A DNA stretch of 64,000 nt, taken from assembly GCA_028282705.1 (NCBI GenBank), contig JANQHI010000006.1:1-64000 (forward strand), written 5' to 3'. This stretch comes from Prolixibacteraceae bacterium (GTDB lineage: Bacteria; Bacteroidota; Bacteroidia; Bacteroidales; Prolixibacteraceae). The notes beneath the pieces were generated by a model, which saw only the letters and a list, made by a program, of their open reading frames with translations, was not told where the DNA came from and did no database searches. Of this stretch, positions 1-8,861 are shown piece by piece (the first letter of the stretch is position 1; each line of letters starts with the position of its first letter). A program made the translations under genes and the position numbers.

Positions 1-111
1 CCCTATGATCGAATTGAAATTTTTGCCAACCATGTTGCAATATAAGAAGATAATTACATAAATTCAAAAATATTTATGTAACTTTATATATAATTACCAA
101 AAGTTAAATGC

Positions 112-672
112 TTATTTTTTCACTTTGCCAGGATTTTTGTGTACAAAATCTTCCCAGTTTTTGTATTCTTTGGTTTGTGTAGGTTTGTTTTGCTGGATAA
201 AATGGCAAATAGCAACTGCAATAGCATCAGTGGCATCCAGTTCTTTGGGGATTTCATTTAAGTTGAAAAGCTGTTTCAGGAAGTAAGCCACTTGTTCTTT
301 AGATGCACGCCCCATGCCTGTGATAGACTTCTTCACAAGGAGGGGGGCATATTCATAAATGGGTAATGAGCAATAAAGGCCTGCTGCCATAATTACTCCT
401 TGTGCACGCCCCAGCTTTAACATTGATTGTACATTTTTCCCATAAAATGGGGCTTCAAGTGCCATTACATCTGGCTTTGATTGCTCAATAAGGTACAGTG
501 CCCTTTCATGCAGGTATTTAAGTTTTTGATAGTGGTCTTCAAATTTTCCTGGGCGTATAATCCCAGTCCTTAAAATAACAGGTTTCTTATCCTTTATTTC
601 AATAAGCCCATAACCCGTTACACTGGTGCCAGGGTCAATCCCTAAAATCTTTATATTCTTTGAATCTGGCAT
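112..672 (-). CDS. ruvC: Crossover junction endodeoxyribonuclease RuvC
   Basis: Holliday-junction resolvase that cleaves four-way junctions during recombinational repair, normally together with RuvAB. The 186-residue protein shows the RNase H-like fold signature: GIDPGTSVTGYG with catalytic Asp13, Glu73 in ALEAPFYGKN, and the C-terminal DATDAIAVAICH with Asp146 and Asp149. The family is usually 160-190 aa, so it is full length, with a C-terminal tail of about 20 residues past the last motif. I chose the ATG at 672 because an upstream in-frame extension would run into the EamA gene, whose stop codon lies at 674-676. It is the last gene of a leftward operon after the TPR and EamA genes. Family assignment is secure. 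Confidence 0.95.
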   Translation of the reverse strand: MPDSKNIKILGIDPGTSVTGYGLIEIKDKKPVILRTGIIRPGKFEDHYQKLKYLHERALYLIEQSKPDVMALEAPFYGKNVQSMLKLGRAQGVIMAAGLYCSLPIYEYAPLLVKKSITGMGRASKEQVAYFLKQLFNLNEIPKELDATDAIAVAICHFIQQNKPTQTKEYKNWEDFVHKNPGKVKK

Positions 673-673
673 G

Positions 674-1561
674 TTAAGCTTTTCTGCCTTTTTTAATTTG
701 TTGGAACAATATCCCTCCAACAATAAAAATAATCCCAATAAATGTAGTAATGAATATCTCTTCTTTCAAAATAAAATAGATAAAAATTAGGGAGATAAAT
801 GGAGCCAGGAATACCAGGTTGCCAATCACAGCATTGTTCTTGCTCAGTTGCATGGCTTTAAGCCAAAGGATATAAGTAATGCCAATTTCAAAGAAGCCAA
901 TGTAAATACCAGCAAATAATGCTTCTCCAATTTGGAATGTAAAGCCTGAAAAAAAGGTAAGTGCAATGGATAGGAAGGCAAACCCAAAAACAAAGTTCAT
1001 AAATAGTTTGAGGGTTTCATCCCTGTTGTCTTTTACATTCAAAATCCAATAAAGTGACCAAATAACTGAAGACACTATGGCAAGCACTACCCCTAAAAGG
1101 CTTGTTTTATGAAAACCATTGATCCCTCCCTGAGAAGAAATAATAATGACTCCTATAAAACTAATGCCTAGTGCTACAAAACTTTGCCAGCCAATTTTTT
1201 GCCTAAGCATTGGAACAGAAAGCAAGGCAAGGATAATGGGCCAGATCATATTAATGGGTTGGGCTAACTGGGCAGGTAAAAGTGAATAAGCTTTGAACAG
1301 GATGATGTAATAAATGAATGGGTTAAATGCACCCAGCAACATGGATGAGACTAGTTGTTTGCTGTTTTGTTGCATCACCAGCTTCATTTTTCCCTGTATC
1401 AGAAGGAAGAAAAACAGGATGATAACTGAAGTCCCTGATGCAATAAAAATTAACTGGGCAGGGGTATATTCTTTTAACCCAAGCTTAAAAGCAGTTGGGG
1501 CAGTTGACCAGCATAAAACAGCTAAAAAGGCAAATAAGACAGGCCTGTTTTTTTGCTTCAT
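674..1561 (-). CDS. EamA/DMT-family inner-membrane transporter
   Basis: A 295-residue, very hydrophobic protein with about ten predicted membrane helices arranged as two EamA repeats. The first repeat starts near residue 7 (FAFLAVLCWSTAPTAFK) and the second near residue 150. This is the drug/metabolite transporter superfamily; members export amino acids, metabolites or drugs, and the substrate cannot be read from sequence. It starts 5 bp after the stop of the TPR gene and ends one base before the ruvC start, so the three are probably co-transcribed. Length is normal for the family. Confidence 0.88.
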   Translation of the reverse strand: MKQKNRPVLFAFLAVLCWSTAPTAFKLGLKEYTPAQLIFIASGTSVIILFFFLLIQGKMKLVMQQNSKQLVSSMLLGAFNPFIYYIILFKAYSLLPAQLAQPINMIWPIILALLSVPMLRQKIGWQSFVALGISFIGVIIISSQGGINGFHKTSLLGVVLAIVSSVIWSLYWILNVKDNRDETLKLFMNFVFGFAFLSIALTFFSGFTFQIGEALFAGIYIGFFEIGITYILWLKAMQLSKNNAVIGNLVFLAPFISLIFIYFILKEEIFITTFIGIIFIVGGILFQQIKKGRKA

Positions 1562-1566
1562 AATGT

Positions 1567-3438
1567 TTAAATACCTTCAAAGAATTGATATTCAATATTC
1601 TCTTTCGGGGAATCTTCTTCAATACTGTCTCCTCTTAATACCCTGAAACGTTGACGTGACTCTACCACATAAATGCTTCCCGGGTGGTTGACCATCATTT
1701 GCTTATAAAGCCCCAATGCTTTTTCTGCATCCCCAAAGTTGTAATCATAAATGTTGGCCAGCATAAACAAGGCATCGTCAGCTAGTAGTTCATAAGAGAA
1801 GTCATCCAGGATCTGTTGTAACTGGTCAGCAGCCAATTGGTAATTCCTGTTCCTGATATTGATTTTGGCTTTCCTCATCAAAATGTCATCAACAAGGCTA
1901 TGGAATGGATATAGTTCTGCAATGGAATCAATGGTTGCATATGCCAATGAATCTTTTCTCTGGAAAAACAGCAGGTCGGCTTTTGAGAACATTTGCAATG
2001 GAATATCAGTAGTATCGAGGTCTGAATTTTCCCCAATAAACAAGGATAGCTCAAAAGCATCATTAGCAGTTAGTTTTGAAGTGCTGGCCTTTAAAACATC
2101 AAGTTGGGCTTTTGCCCAGGAAAAATTCCCCAAATAATATCCCAACCTGGCTTTTTTTAATTTTACTTCATCACCCAAAGTGTTCTTTTTATTGGCATCA
2201 ATCACTTGTGAATAAATAAGTGTTGCTTCCCAGGGGTCTTCAGCATATACATAAATATCAGCAAGTTTTGTTTTTAATTTGTCCCTTTCCAGTGGCCTTA
2301 ACCTTGGTATTTTAAGGGCTTTATTAATAGACATGATAGCATCTTGTGCACTATCCAAATAAAATGCTAACAGGTCAGCATAATCAATAGCCAGGTCATA
2401 GGCAAGTGGTGAATTGCCAAGGTACTCAAGCCCTGATTTTAATTGTTGTGACAGTTCTTCCCCTTCATCCAGATTTTCATGTTTTCCCTGAATAAAATAT
2501 AAATAAGAGGCTTTTAAATTCAGCAAATAACTTTGTTCATAAAAAGGGGTGCCTTCTCCCTTGCCTAATAAATAGGAATATGCATCTTGGGCATCTTTAT
2601 AGGAGAGGTTATTTAAAGCCATATTGGCAAGGCTTAAAATCTTGACAGCTTCATTTCCTGTTCTTTTGTCAAGTGCTATTGATTGCCTAAGGGCATTTGC
2701 AAACTTCCCTTCCTGCAAAAAAAACCAGATCAACAAACGATTAAATGCAATTACATTGGGTTCAGCCTGCACCCTTTTTAGTGCCATCAATTTAAACTTA
2801 TCCCTCAACTCATTATTAAAATCAAGGCGCAAGGCAGCAGCCAGGTTGCTTTGTACCCTGTCAAGCTTTTTTTCATCAGCTTTGATGTAATTGAGGTATT
2901 CAGCCATCATTTGCTCATAATCTCGCAAATAGTAATTGGTTCTTGCTAATTCATAATAGAACATTTCTCCCTTCAAATTAGCCCTGCCTTTTAAATATGT
3001 TTGCTGGGCCAAGTCATAATACCCCCATTGGGTAAATGCATTGGCAGTTAATATAAAAGATGATTTATTGTTTGAGATGACTTTTAGTGAATGTTTAAAT
3101 TTCTGGGCTGCCTCCTCCTGCCTGTCCTGTAATTCTAAAATATGGCCCAGGTACACATAATATTCTGGGCGTTTTTTATTTTTCCTGATTTCAGTATTTA
3201 TTTCCTTTTCTGCTTTTTCATAATCTTTCAATTGAACAAGGCAGGTAAAATAGAGTTTAAAGTAATAATTGTTTTTTGAAGTAGCATGCAAAGACTTGTA
3301 AAGGGGGGCAGCTTTATCATATTTTTTCTGGCTATAAAATTTGCTTGCCAGTTGTGCTGTTGTTTCCTTCTTTTTTGTTTGTGAAAAACCATTCAAAAAA
3401 CAAAGTGAAAAGGTGATTATGTATAATATATGTTTCAT
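1567..3438 (-). CDS. Exported tetratricopeptide-repeat protein
   Basis: A 623-residue protein with an N-terminal signal peptide (ILYIITFSLCFLNGFSQ) followed by helical TPR-type repeats over most of its length. Recognisable units occur near residues 28-135 (SQKKYDKAAPLYKSL, KDYEKAEKEI, QDRQEEAAQKFKHSL) and again near 510-600 (RNYQLAADQLQQIL, GDAEKALGLYKQMM). TPR proteins of this kind act as periplasmic or outer-membrane scaffolds in Bacteroidota; no enzymatic domain is visible. It is the first gene of the leftward TPR-EamA-ruvC operon. The partner and exact role are unknown. Confidence 0.85.
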   Translation of the reverse strand: MKHILYIITFSLCFLNGFSQTKKKETTAQLASKFYSQKKYDKAAPLYKSLHATSKNNYYFKLYFTCLVQLKDYEKAEKEINTEIRKNKKRPEYYVYLGHILELQDRQEEAAQKFKHSLKVISNNKSSFILTANAFTQWGYYDLAQQTYLKGRANLKGEMFYYELARTNYYLRDYEQMMAEYLNYIKADEKKLDRVQSNLAAALRLDFNNELRDKFKLMALKRVQAEPNVIAFNRLLIWFFLQEGKFANALRQSIALDKRTGNEAVKILSLANMALNNLSYKDAQDAYSYLLGKGEGTPFYEQSYLLNLKASYLYFIQGKHENLDEGEELSQQLKSGLEYLGNSPLAYDLAIDYADLLAFYLDSAQDAIMSINKALKIPRLRPLERDKLKTKLADIYVYAEDPWEATLIYSQVIDANKKNTLGDEVKLKKARLGYYLGNFSWAKAQLDVLKASTSKLTANDAFELSLFIGENSDLDTTDIPLQMFSKADLLFFQRKDSLAYATIDSIAELYPFHSLVDDILMRKAKINIRNRNYQLAADQLQQILDDFSYELLADDALFMLANIYDYNFGDAEKALGLYKQMMVNHPGSIYVVESRQRFRVLRGDSIEEDSPKENIEYQFFEGI

Positions 3439-3564
3439 TAATTCCTGCTGTGTATTGATACAAAAATAATACTCTTAACTAAAGAAAGGATTTGAAGCAG
3501 CAATATGTTTTAGGAGAAAGCAGCAATTTATGTTGTTTTACATGATTTCTAAATCTTATATAGC

Positions 3565-3572
3565 TATTTTTG
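3565..3572 (+). promoter_or_regulatory. Candidate -7 box of the lipA promoter
   Basis: TATTTTTG matches the Bacteroidota primary sigma factor -7 consensus TAnnTTTG and lies 19 bases before the lipA start codon, implying a short leader. I see no good TTG -33 box at the usual spacing, so this is a partial match. Confidence 0.4.
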
Positions 3573-3591
3573 TAGGATTAAAATTGGAGAT

Positions 3592-4455
3592 ATGGCTCAC
3601 GAGTTGAATGGGAGGAAGAGGCTACCTCGTTGGATGAAGATGAAGTTGCCCAAAGGTGAAAGTTATTCAAAAGTAAAGAACCTGGTTGCAAAACATGGGT
3701 TGCACACCATATGTACAAGTGGCAATTGCCCCAATATTGGGGAATGTTGGAACAGGGGGACAGCTACCTTTATGATCCTTGGGGATATTTGTACAAGGAG
3801 GTGTAAGTTTTGTGCTGTAAAATCAGGTAAGCCTTTACCACCAGACTTGAAAGAGCCTGAAAAACTGGCTGAATCAGTTAGGATTATGGGGGTGAAACAC
3901 TGTGTGATCACTTCTGTTGACAGGGATGACCTTGATGACCAGGGGGCAGGGATATGGGCGCAAACCATCACTGAAGTAAAAAGGGTTAACCCAGAAACCA
4001 AGATTGAAGTATTGATTCCTGATTTCAGGGGGAAAACAGAGTTGATACAGCAAGTAATTGATGCTAAGCCTGAAGTAATATCACATAACCTAGAAACTGT
4101 TGAAAGGCTGACCCCATTTGTAAGGTTTGCTTCAAAATACAGGAGAAGCCTTAAGGTTGTTAAGTATATTGCTGAATCAGGTTATGTGGCAAAATCAGGT
4201 ATTATGTTGGGGTTGGGGGAAACACATGAGGAAATATTGCAAACAATGGATGACCTCATTGAAGTAGGTTGTAAAGTAATGACTATTGGCCAATACCTGG
4301 CACCTACTACCCATCATATGCCTGTAGTAAAATATGTTACACCTGAGAGGTTTAAAGAATATAAAGAGATTGGGCTTAAAAAAGGCTTTTCATTTGTTGA
4401 AAGCTCTCCATTGGTAAGGTCTTCATACAGGGCTGAAGAGCATGTGAAAGCTTAA
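3592..4455 (+). CDS. lipA: Lipoyl synthase LipA
   Basis: Radical-SAM enzyme that inserts two sulfurs into protein-bound octanoyl chains to make lipoyl cofactors. The 287-residue protein has both iron-sulfur clusters: the auxiliary cluster cysteines Cys41, Cys46 and Cys52 (CTSGNCPNIGEC) and the radical-SAM CX3CX2C motif Cys67, Cys71, Cys74 (CTRRCKFC). The C-terminal RSSYRAEEH carries the serine that ligates the auxiliary cluster. Length is typical. It is followed 49 bp later by lipB, the octanoyltransferase that makes its substrate, so the two form a lipoate biosynthesis unit. Confidence 0.97.
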   Translation: MAHELNGRKRLPRWMKMKLPKGESYSKVKNLVAKHGLHTICTSGNCPNIGECWNRGTATFMILGDICTRRCKFCAVKSGKPLPPDLKEPEKLAESVRIMGVKHCVITSVDRDDLDDQGAGIWAQTITEVKRVNPETKIEVLIPDFRGKTELIQQVIDAKPEVISHNLETVERLTPFVRFASKYRRSLKVVKYIAESGYVAKSGIMLGLGETHEEILQTMDDLIEVGCKVMTIGQYLAPTTHHMPVVKYVTPERFKEYKEIGLKKGFSFVESSPLVRSSYRAEEHVKA

Positions 4456-4504
4456 TTGATCATTAGTTTCGAGTTATTAATATTGAGTAGTAGTTACGAG
4501 TTTT

Positions 4505-5173
4505 ATGACATCATTCAATTACATTGATTTAGGGAAAAAGGATTATAAAGAATGCTGGGATTACCAGGAAGAACTTTTGAATGAGGTAGTTACTGACAAA
4601 AGAGCATCAAAAGTCCCTTCTTCTAAAAATTACTTTTTATTGGTTGAACACCCTCATGTTTATACACTTGGCAAAAGTGGGGATGAAAAGAACATGCTTA
4701 TCCATGCAGATTTCCTGAAAAAAATTAATGCAACTTATTATAAGATAAACAGGGGTGGAGATGTTACTTACCATGGACCAGGACAAATTGTTGGCTACCC
4801 TATTATTGATCTTGAGAACTATAACATTGGGGTGCGTGAATACATTGAAAAAATGGAAGATGCCATAATTGCTACCCTTGCTGAATATGGGCTTGAAGGA
4901 GGAAGGAAAGAAGGAGCAACTGGAGTGTGGCTTGATGCAGGGCACAAAGTGAGGGCACGGAAAATTTGTGCCATTGGGGTGCGTGTGAGCAGGTATATAA
5001 CTATGCATGGTTTTGCATTGAATGTGAATACTGACTTGAGGTACTTCAATTATATAAACCCTTGTGGCTTTGCTGCTTATGGAGTTACAAGCATACAGCA
5101 AGAGTTGAAAAAAGAAGTGGATATGGAGGAAGTAAAAACCTACCTGAAGAACCATTTCAACAGGCTTTACTAA
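4505..5173 (+). CDS. lipB: Octanoyl-[ACP]:protein N-octanoyltransferase LipB
   Basis: Transfers octanoate from acyl carrier protein to lipoyl domains of 2-oxoacid dehydrogenases and the glycine cleavage H protein. The 222-residue protein has RGGDVTYHGPGQ at 83-94, the catalytic lysine in RARKICAIGV (Lys153) and the catalytic cysteine in NPCGF (Cys187). It starts 49 bp after lipA on the same strand and its product is the LipA substrate. Its stop lies one base from the end of the convergent CHAD gene, leaving no room for a separate terminator between them. Confidence 0.96.
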   Translation: MTSFNYIDLGKKDYKECWDYQEELLNEVVTDKRASKVPSSKNYFLLVEHPHVYTLGKSGDEKNMLIHADFLKKINATYYKINRGGDVTYHGPGQIVGYPIIDLENYNIGVREYIEKMEDAIIATLAEYGLEGGRKEGATGVWLDAGHKVRARKICAIGVRVSRYITMHGFALNVNTDLRYFNYINPCGFAAYGVTSIQQELKKEVDMEEVKTYLKNHFNRLY

Positions 5174-5174
5174 A

Positions 5175-6047
5175 TCAGTGATCTTCTAGGTAACTTGTAG
5201 TCAACTGTATTAATTTGTTTTCAAAATCTTTTGGGTGGAGTGAAAATGATTTTGTGAGCTCTGGGAAAATATGGTTTTTTAGCCTTTCCTGTTCATATTG
5301 TATTTTTTCTGAAATAACAGGTGAAACTTTATGGCAGTGCTGGTGGATAAAATTATTAAGTACATCCAGGTCATGTTCGTCTCCAAACAATTCAGTAACA
5401 GCATTTAAAGCTTTGGCAATTTCCCCAAAAAAATAGGGGTTGGTAAATTTTATTGCTTCAAGCTGGTACAAAAGGTTTTTGAGCTTGATCCTGAGTTCAT
5501 GCAAAACAGATGAGCTTTTTTCTTCTGTAATTCCCCGGCAGGCATCATAACATTTCCCATAAGATAGTTGGATGCTTTTCAGTAAGGATAAGTTTCCAAC
5601 AGGCTTCTTAAAATAAGCAGGAAGGCGTTTTTCAAAAGATATTATTTCAGTATGGATTTCAGATAAAATGCTTTGCTCAATAATAATAGATTGAACCATA
5701 GCCTCATTGTTTTCCTTCAGTCGCCTTTGGCATTTTTTAAACCACTGGTTGGATTTTTGTGCTTCAGCTTGAAACAATTTATTGAAACATTCAAGGTTTA
5801 CAAAACTTTCCCTGACAGGAGAGATTGTCCTTCCCAAATCACGGATAAGTACAACCTCCTTTTTCAATTTTTCCTTTAAAAATGATTCCTTAAATAAATT
5901 CAGCCTGGCCCTAATCCTTTTAAAAGACCTCCTGATCTCATGGACTGAAAGGTTAATATCTAATTCTGTTGAATTGCAAAATTGCCTAACCTTTGCTGAC
6001 CTTTTAAGGATGCTATTGTAAACTTTATCTTCTAATAAATTATCCAT
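5175..6047 (-). CDS. CHAD domain protein
   Basis: A 290-residue all-helical protein with the features of a CHAD domain: conserved histidine and basic residues in HEIRRSFKRIRARLNLF (about residue 37) and in HELRIKLKNLLYQLEAI (about residue 183), which form the two helical halves. CHAD domains bind inorganic polyphosphate through such basic surfaces and often occur beside polyphosphate enzymes. No CYTH domain or polyphosphate kinase is next to it here. It is convergent with lipB. The biological role is inferred only from the family. Confidence 0.8.
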   Translation of the reverse strand: MDNLLEDKVYNSILKRSAKVRQFCNSTELDINLSVHEIRRSFKRIRARLNLFKESFLKEKLKKEVVLIRDLGRTISPVRESFVNLECFNKLFQAEAQKSNQWFKKCQRRLKENNEAMVQSIIIEQSILSEIHTEIISFEKRLPAYFKKPVGNLSLLKSIQLSYGKCYDACRGITEEKSSSVLHELRIKLKNLLYQLEAIKFTNPYFFGEIAKALNAVTELFGDEHDLDVLNNFIHQHCHKVSPVISEKIQYEQERLKNHIFPELTKSFSLHPKDFENKLIQLTTSYLEDH

Positions 6048-6116
6048 CCATATTCCTTCAGGCAGATAAATTTAGGGATTATGGGCAAAACCTGAAACAA
6101 ATATTTTGAAAAGGTA

Positions 6117-7391
6117 CTAATTGATTAGATCAAACCCACAGTAAGGAACCAGCACTTCAGGTATTTTAATCCCCTCAGGAGCCTGGTTGTTTTCTAACAA
6201 AGCTGCTACAATCCTGGGTAAGGCCAAAGCACTCCCATTAAGGGTATGTGCCAGTTGTGGTTTTTTAACCCCTTCTTCGCGGAAACGCAATTTCAACCTG
6301 TTTGCCTGAAATGCTTCAAAATTAGAAACAGAACTTACTTCCAACCATTTTTCTTGTGCAGCTGAATACACTTCAAAATCAAATGTTAATGCTGATGTGA
6401 AACTCAGGTCCCCTCCACAGAGTTGTAGTACACGATAAGGCAGCCCCAGTTTTTGCACAAGGGTTTCAACATAACTAACCATTTCATTCAGTACTTGGTA
6501 TGATTTTACAGGGTGTGCAATTTGCACAATTTCTACTTTGTCAAATTGGTGTAGCCTGTTCAGCCCTCTAACATCTTTCCCATATGAGCCTGCCTCACGC
6601 CTAAAGCAAGCACTATAAGCAGTGTTTTTATACGGGAGGCTATTGGCATCCAGGATTATATCCCTGTAAATATTAGTAACAGGGACTTCAGCAGTTGGGA
6701 TCAGGTATAGGTTGTCTTCAGTTATATGGTACATTTGCCCCTCTTTATCAGGCAATTGCCCAGTACCATATCCTGAGTCTTCATTGACAACCAAAGGTGG
6801 TTGGATTTCTTCATATCCTGCTTCTCTGGCCTGGTCAAGGAAAAAGTTGATCAAAGCCCTTTGCAGCTGAGAACCTTTGCCCCTGTATACAGGGAAACCT
6901 GCACCAGTAAGTTTTACCCCAAGTTCAAAATCAATAAGGTTGTATTTTTGAGCCAATTCCCAATGGGGTAATGCATTCTCAGGAAGGCCGGTTTTGTCAC
7001 CACCTGTTTTTATTGTTATGTTGTCTTCTTCAGAATTTCCTTTAGGGACAGATTCATGTGGCAGGTTTGGCAACTGAATTAGAAGTTCATTTACTTCTTC
7101 ATCGTTGGAAGCAAATTCCTGGTCAAGCTGTTTAATAGTTTCTTTTAATTCAGAAGTCCTATCCTTGGCTTTATTGGCCTCTTCTTTTTTCCCTTCCCTA
7201 AACAAAATGCCAATCTCTTTTGAGATTTTATTCATTTCAGCTTTTGCCTGGTCGGCACTTTGTTGTGCTTTGTTCTTCTTTTCGTAAAGGGCAATAATGT
7301 TTTCTACAATTTCCTTTGCATCAAAATTCTTCACCAAAAGCTTTTTGATCACTAATTCAGGATTATCTTGAATAAATTTTAACGTCAGCAT
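6117..7391 (-). CDS. serS: Seryl-tRNA synthetase
   Basis: Class II aminoacyl-tRNA synthetase that charges tRNA-Ser. The 424-residue product starts MLTLKFIQDNPELV, the family's usual N-terminus, followed by the long antiparallel coiled-coil tRNA-binding arm (about residues 30-100). The catalytic domain has motif 2 (FRREAGSYGKDVRG) and motif 3 (LNGSALALPRIVAALLEN). I chose the ATG at 7391; a 17-residue upstream extension would be atypical. An A+T-rich hairpin between this gene and the rpmA gene separates it from the ribosomal operon on the same strand. Confidence 0.97.
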   Translation of the reverse strand: MLTLKFIQDNPELVIKKLLVKNFDAKEIVENIIALYEKKNKAQQSADQAKAEMNKISKEIGILFREGKKEEANKAKDRTSELKETIKQLDQEFASNDEEVNELLIQLPNLPHESVPKGNSEEDNITIKTGGDKTGLPENALPHWELAQKYNLIDFELGVKLTGAGFPVYRGKGSQLQRALINFFLDQAREAGYEEIQPPLVVNEDSGYGTGQLPDKEGQMYHITEDNLYLIPTAEVPVTNIYRDIILDANSLPYKNTAYSACFRREAGSYGKDVRGLNRLHQFDKVEIVQIAHPVKSYQVLNEMVSYVETLVQKLGLPYRVLQLCGGDLSFTSALTFDFEVYSAAQEKWLEVSSVSNFEAFQANRLKLRFREEGVKKPQLAHTLNGSALALPRIVAALLENNQAPEGIKIPEVLVPYCGFDLIN

Positions 7392-7432
7392 TTTGTTGGA
7401 TTTTATGAATTGTGGCAAATTTAAAAAATAAA

Positions 7433-7462
7433 AAATCTCCAACTCAAAAGAGAAGGAGATTT
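7433..7462 (-). terminator. Rho-independent terminator of the rplU-rpmA operon
   Basis: On the minus strand the arms AAATCTCC and GGAGATTT enclose a 14-base loop and are followed by a T-rich tract. It lies about 25 bases past the rpmA stop codon and upstream of serS. Confidence 0.75.
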
Positions 7463-7487
7463 AATATAAAGAGTTGTTAAATTCTTT

Positions 7488-8147
7488 TTATTTTTCTTCT
7501 TTGTCAGAGCTATCCTCTTTTTTTGCCTTAGGAGCAGCTTTTTTATTAGCTGTAGTGGCTTTAGGTTTAGCTTCTGCTTTAGGAGCAGCCTTTTTTGCAG
7601 CTGGTTTTTTAGTTGTTGCAGCTTTTGCCTTTGGAGCTTCTTTTTCAGCCTTCTCAGCTTTAGGAGCAGCTTTTTTAGCTGTTGTTTTCTTTACTGCAGT
7701 TGCTTTTGGAGCCTCCTCTGTTTTAGCTTTTGAAGTGGTTTTTTTTACAGCAGCTTTAGGTTTAGCTTCTGTTTTTACTTCTTTTTCAGCTTTTGGAGTT
7801 TCGGGCTTTGCAACTGGTTTTTCTTTTACCTCTGCAACTACTGGTTCTGCTTTTGCAGCTTTAGGTTTTTCTAAAACAGCAGTTTCAACAGCAGCTATTG
7901 GTTCAACAGAAACAAAAGACCTGTTTTTTTTCTTTTTCCTGAAAGCAACAGTTCCATCAATAAGAGCAAATAGGGTATGGTCTTTTCCCATACCTACATT
8001 TTCACCTGGATAATGCTGTGTACCTCTTTGGCGGACTAAAATATTGCCCGCTTTTGCAAACTGGCCACCATATATTTTTACACCTAGCCGTTTACTTTCT
8101 GATTCGCGTCCGTTTTTCGAACTACCTACACCTTTCTTATGAGCCAT
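7488..8147 (-). CDS. rpmA: Ribosomal protein L27 with a long Lys/Ala/Pro-rich C-terminal tail
   Basis: Residues 1 to about 82 are a complete bacterial L27: [20 protein letters not shown], then [10 protein letters not shown] and [15 protein letters not shown]27 sits at the peptidyl-transferase centre and its N-terminus touches the tRNA acceptor end. Typical L27 is 82-95 residues, but this protein has 219. The extra 135 or so residues are low complexity and made of short units rich in K, A, P, E and T such as [13 protein letters not shown], resembling histone H1-type tails. The tail is in frame with no stop, and its DNA is repetitive (GCAGCTTTTTT-like units on the plus strand). It follows rplU by 15 bp. 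Confidence 0.93.
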   Translation of the reverse strand: MAHKKGVGSSKNGRESESKRLGVKIYGGQFAKAGNILVRQRGTQHYPGENVGMGKDHTLFALIDGTVAFRKKKKNRSFVSVEPIAAVETAVLEKPKAAKAEPVVAEVKEKPVAKPETPKAEKEVKTEAKPKAAVKKTTSKAKTEEAPKATAVKKTTAKKAAPKAEKAEKEAPKAKAATTKKPAAKKAAPKAEAKPKATTANKKAAPKAKKEDSSDKEEK

Positions 8148-8162
8148 GGTTTAATTTTTTAA

Positions 8163-8474
8163 TTATCCAACAATAGCATCAATTTGCACCTGGGTGAATT
8201 GCTGCCTGTGTCCATTAAGTTTTTTGTAACCTTTACGTCTTTTCTTTTTGAACACCAATACCTTGTCACCTTTTACATGCTCAAGTATTTTTACAGATAC
8301 TTTAGCACCTTTTACAGTAGGAGTGCCAACAGACACTTTTCCATCATTGTCGACCAACAATACTTTTTCAAAATCAACAACATCGCCTTCTTTTGCATCC
8401 AAACGATGAACATAGATTTTGTTGTCTTTTTCTACTTTAAATTGTTGCCCGGCAATTTCTACAATCGCGTACAT
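8163..8474 (-). CDS. rplU: Ribosomal protein L21
   Basis: A 103-residue 50S subunit protein that binds 23S rRNA near L20. It begins [15 protein letters not shown] and carries [23 protein letters not shown], both typical of the family (the second is given here as [10 protein letters not shown] at its core). It is the first gene of the usual rplU-rpmA operon, with L27 starting 15 bp downstream. Length and order are standard. Confidence 0.97.
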   Translation of the reverse strand: MYAIVEIAGQQFKVEKDNKIYVHRLDAKEGDVVDFEKVLLVDNDGKVSVGTPTVKGAKVSVKILEHVKGDKVLVFKKKRRKGYKKLNGHRQQFTQVQIDAIVG

Positions 8475-8861
8475 GCTAATTTAATTTTAAGTTACTTTGC
8501 CAGGCGGGAAACATTTTGTTCCCTCTTATTAAAGCCTAAACAAATCAATTTTGGGACTGCAAAAGTAGTTATTTTTAAAAGATTAGCAAATATTTGCTAT
8601 TAAATTTTCACCCAATTAAAATGAGGGTTAAAATATAATGATTTAGGGTGTTAATATAATAGTTTTAAAAGTGAGGGAATCAATGTGGATTCAATAGAAA
8701 ATGTTCTGTCACCATATAAATAGGGTCAACTTTCGGGGTTATTTGCATTGGTAAAAATCCAGGGAGTTTATAAATTTAGCAATTCAGGGAATAATACTGT
8801 AATAAACAAAAATCATTGTTATATTTGTTTTCACAGAAACTGGGCTTGAAAGAATTTAGGA
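8475..8861. other. Divergent intergenic region of 387 bp
   Basis: No convincing gene. It must hold the promoter of the leftward rplU operon and that of the rightward bifunctional-nuclease gene. A perfect 16-bp palindrome TAGCAAATATTTGCTA lies at about 8583-8598, on the rplU side, and could be an operator or part of a promoter. I see no leader-peptide or riboswitch pattern. Confidence 0.5.
8820..8827 (+). promoter_or_regulatory. Candidate -7 box for the bifunctional-nuclease gene
   Basis: TATATTTG matches TAnnTTTG and lies 34 bases upstream of the start codon at 8862. No clear -33 element accompanies it. Confidence 0.4.

Noticed and set aside
54-81. Hairpin after ruvC
   Set aside because: TTACATAAAT/ATTTATGTAA pairs, but it is all A+T and lacks a clear T-run, so I do not call it a terminator.
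7474-8013. A 179-residue Ala/Phe-rich frame on the plus strand over rpmA
   Set aside because: It is the antisense reading of the L27 low-complexity tail; L27 itself is certain and the frame has no independent support.
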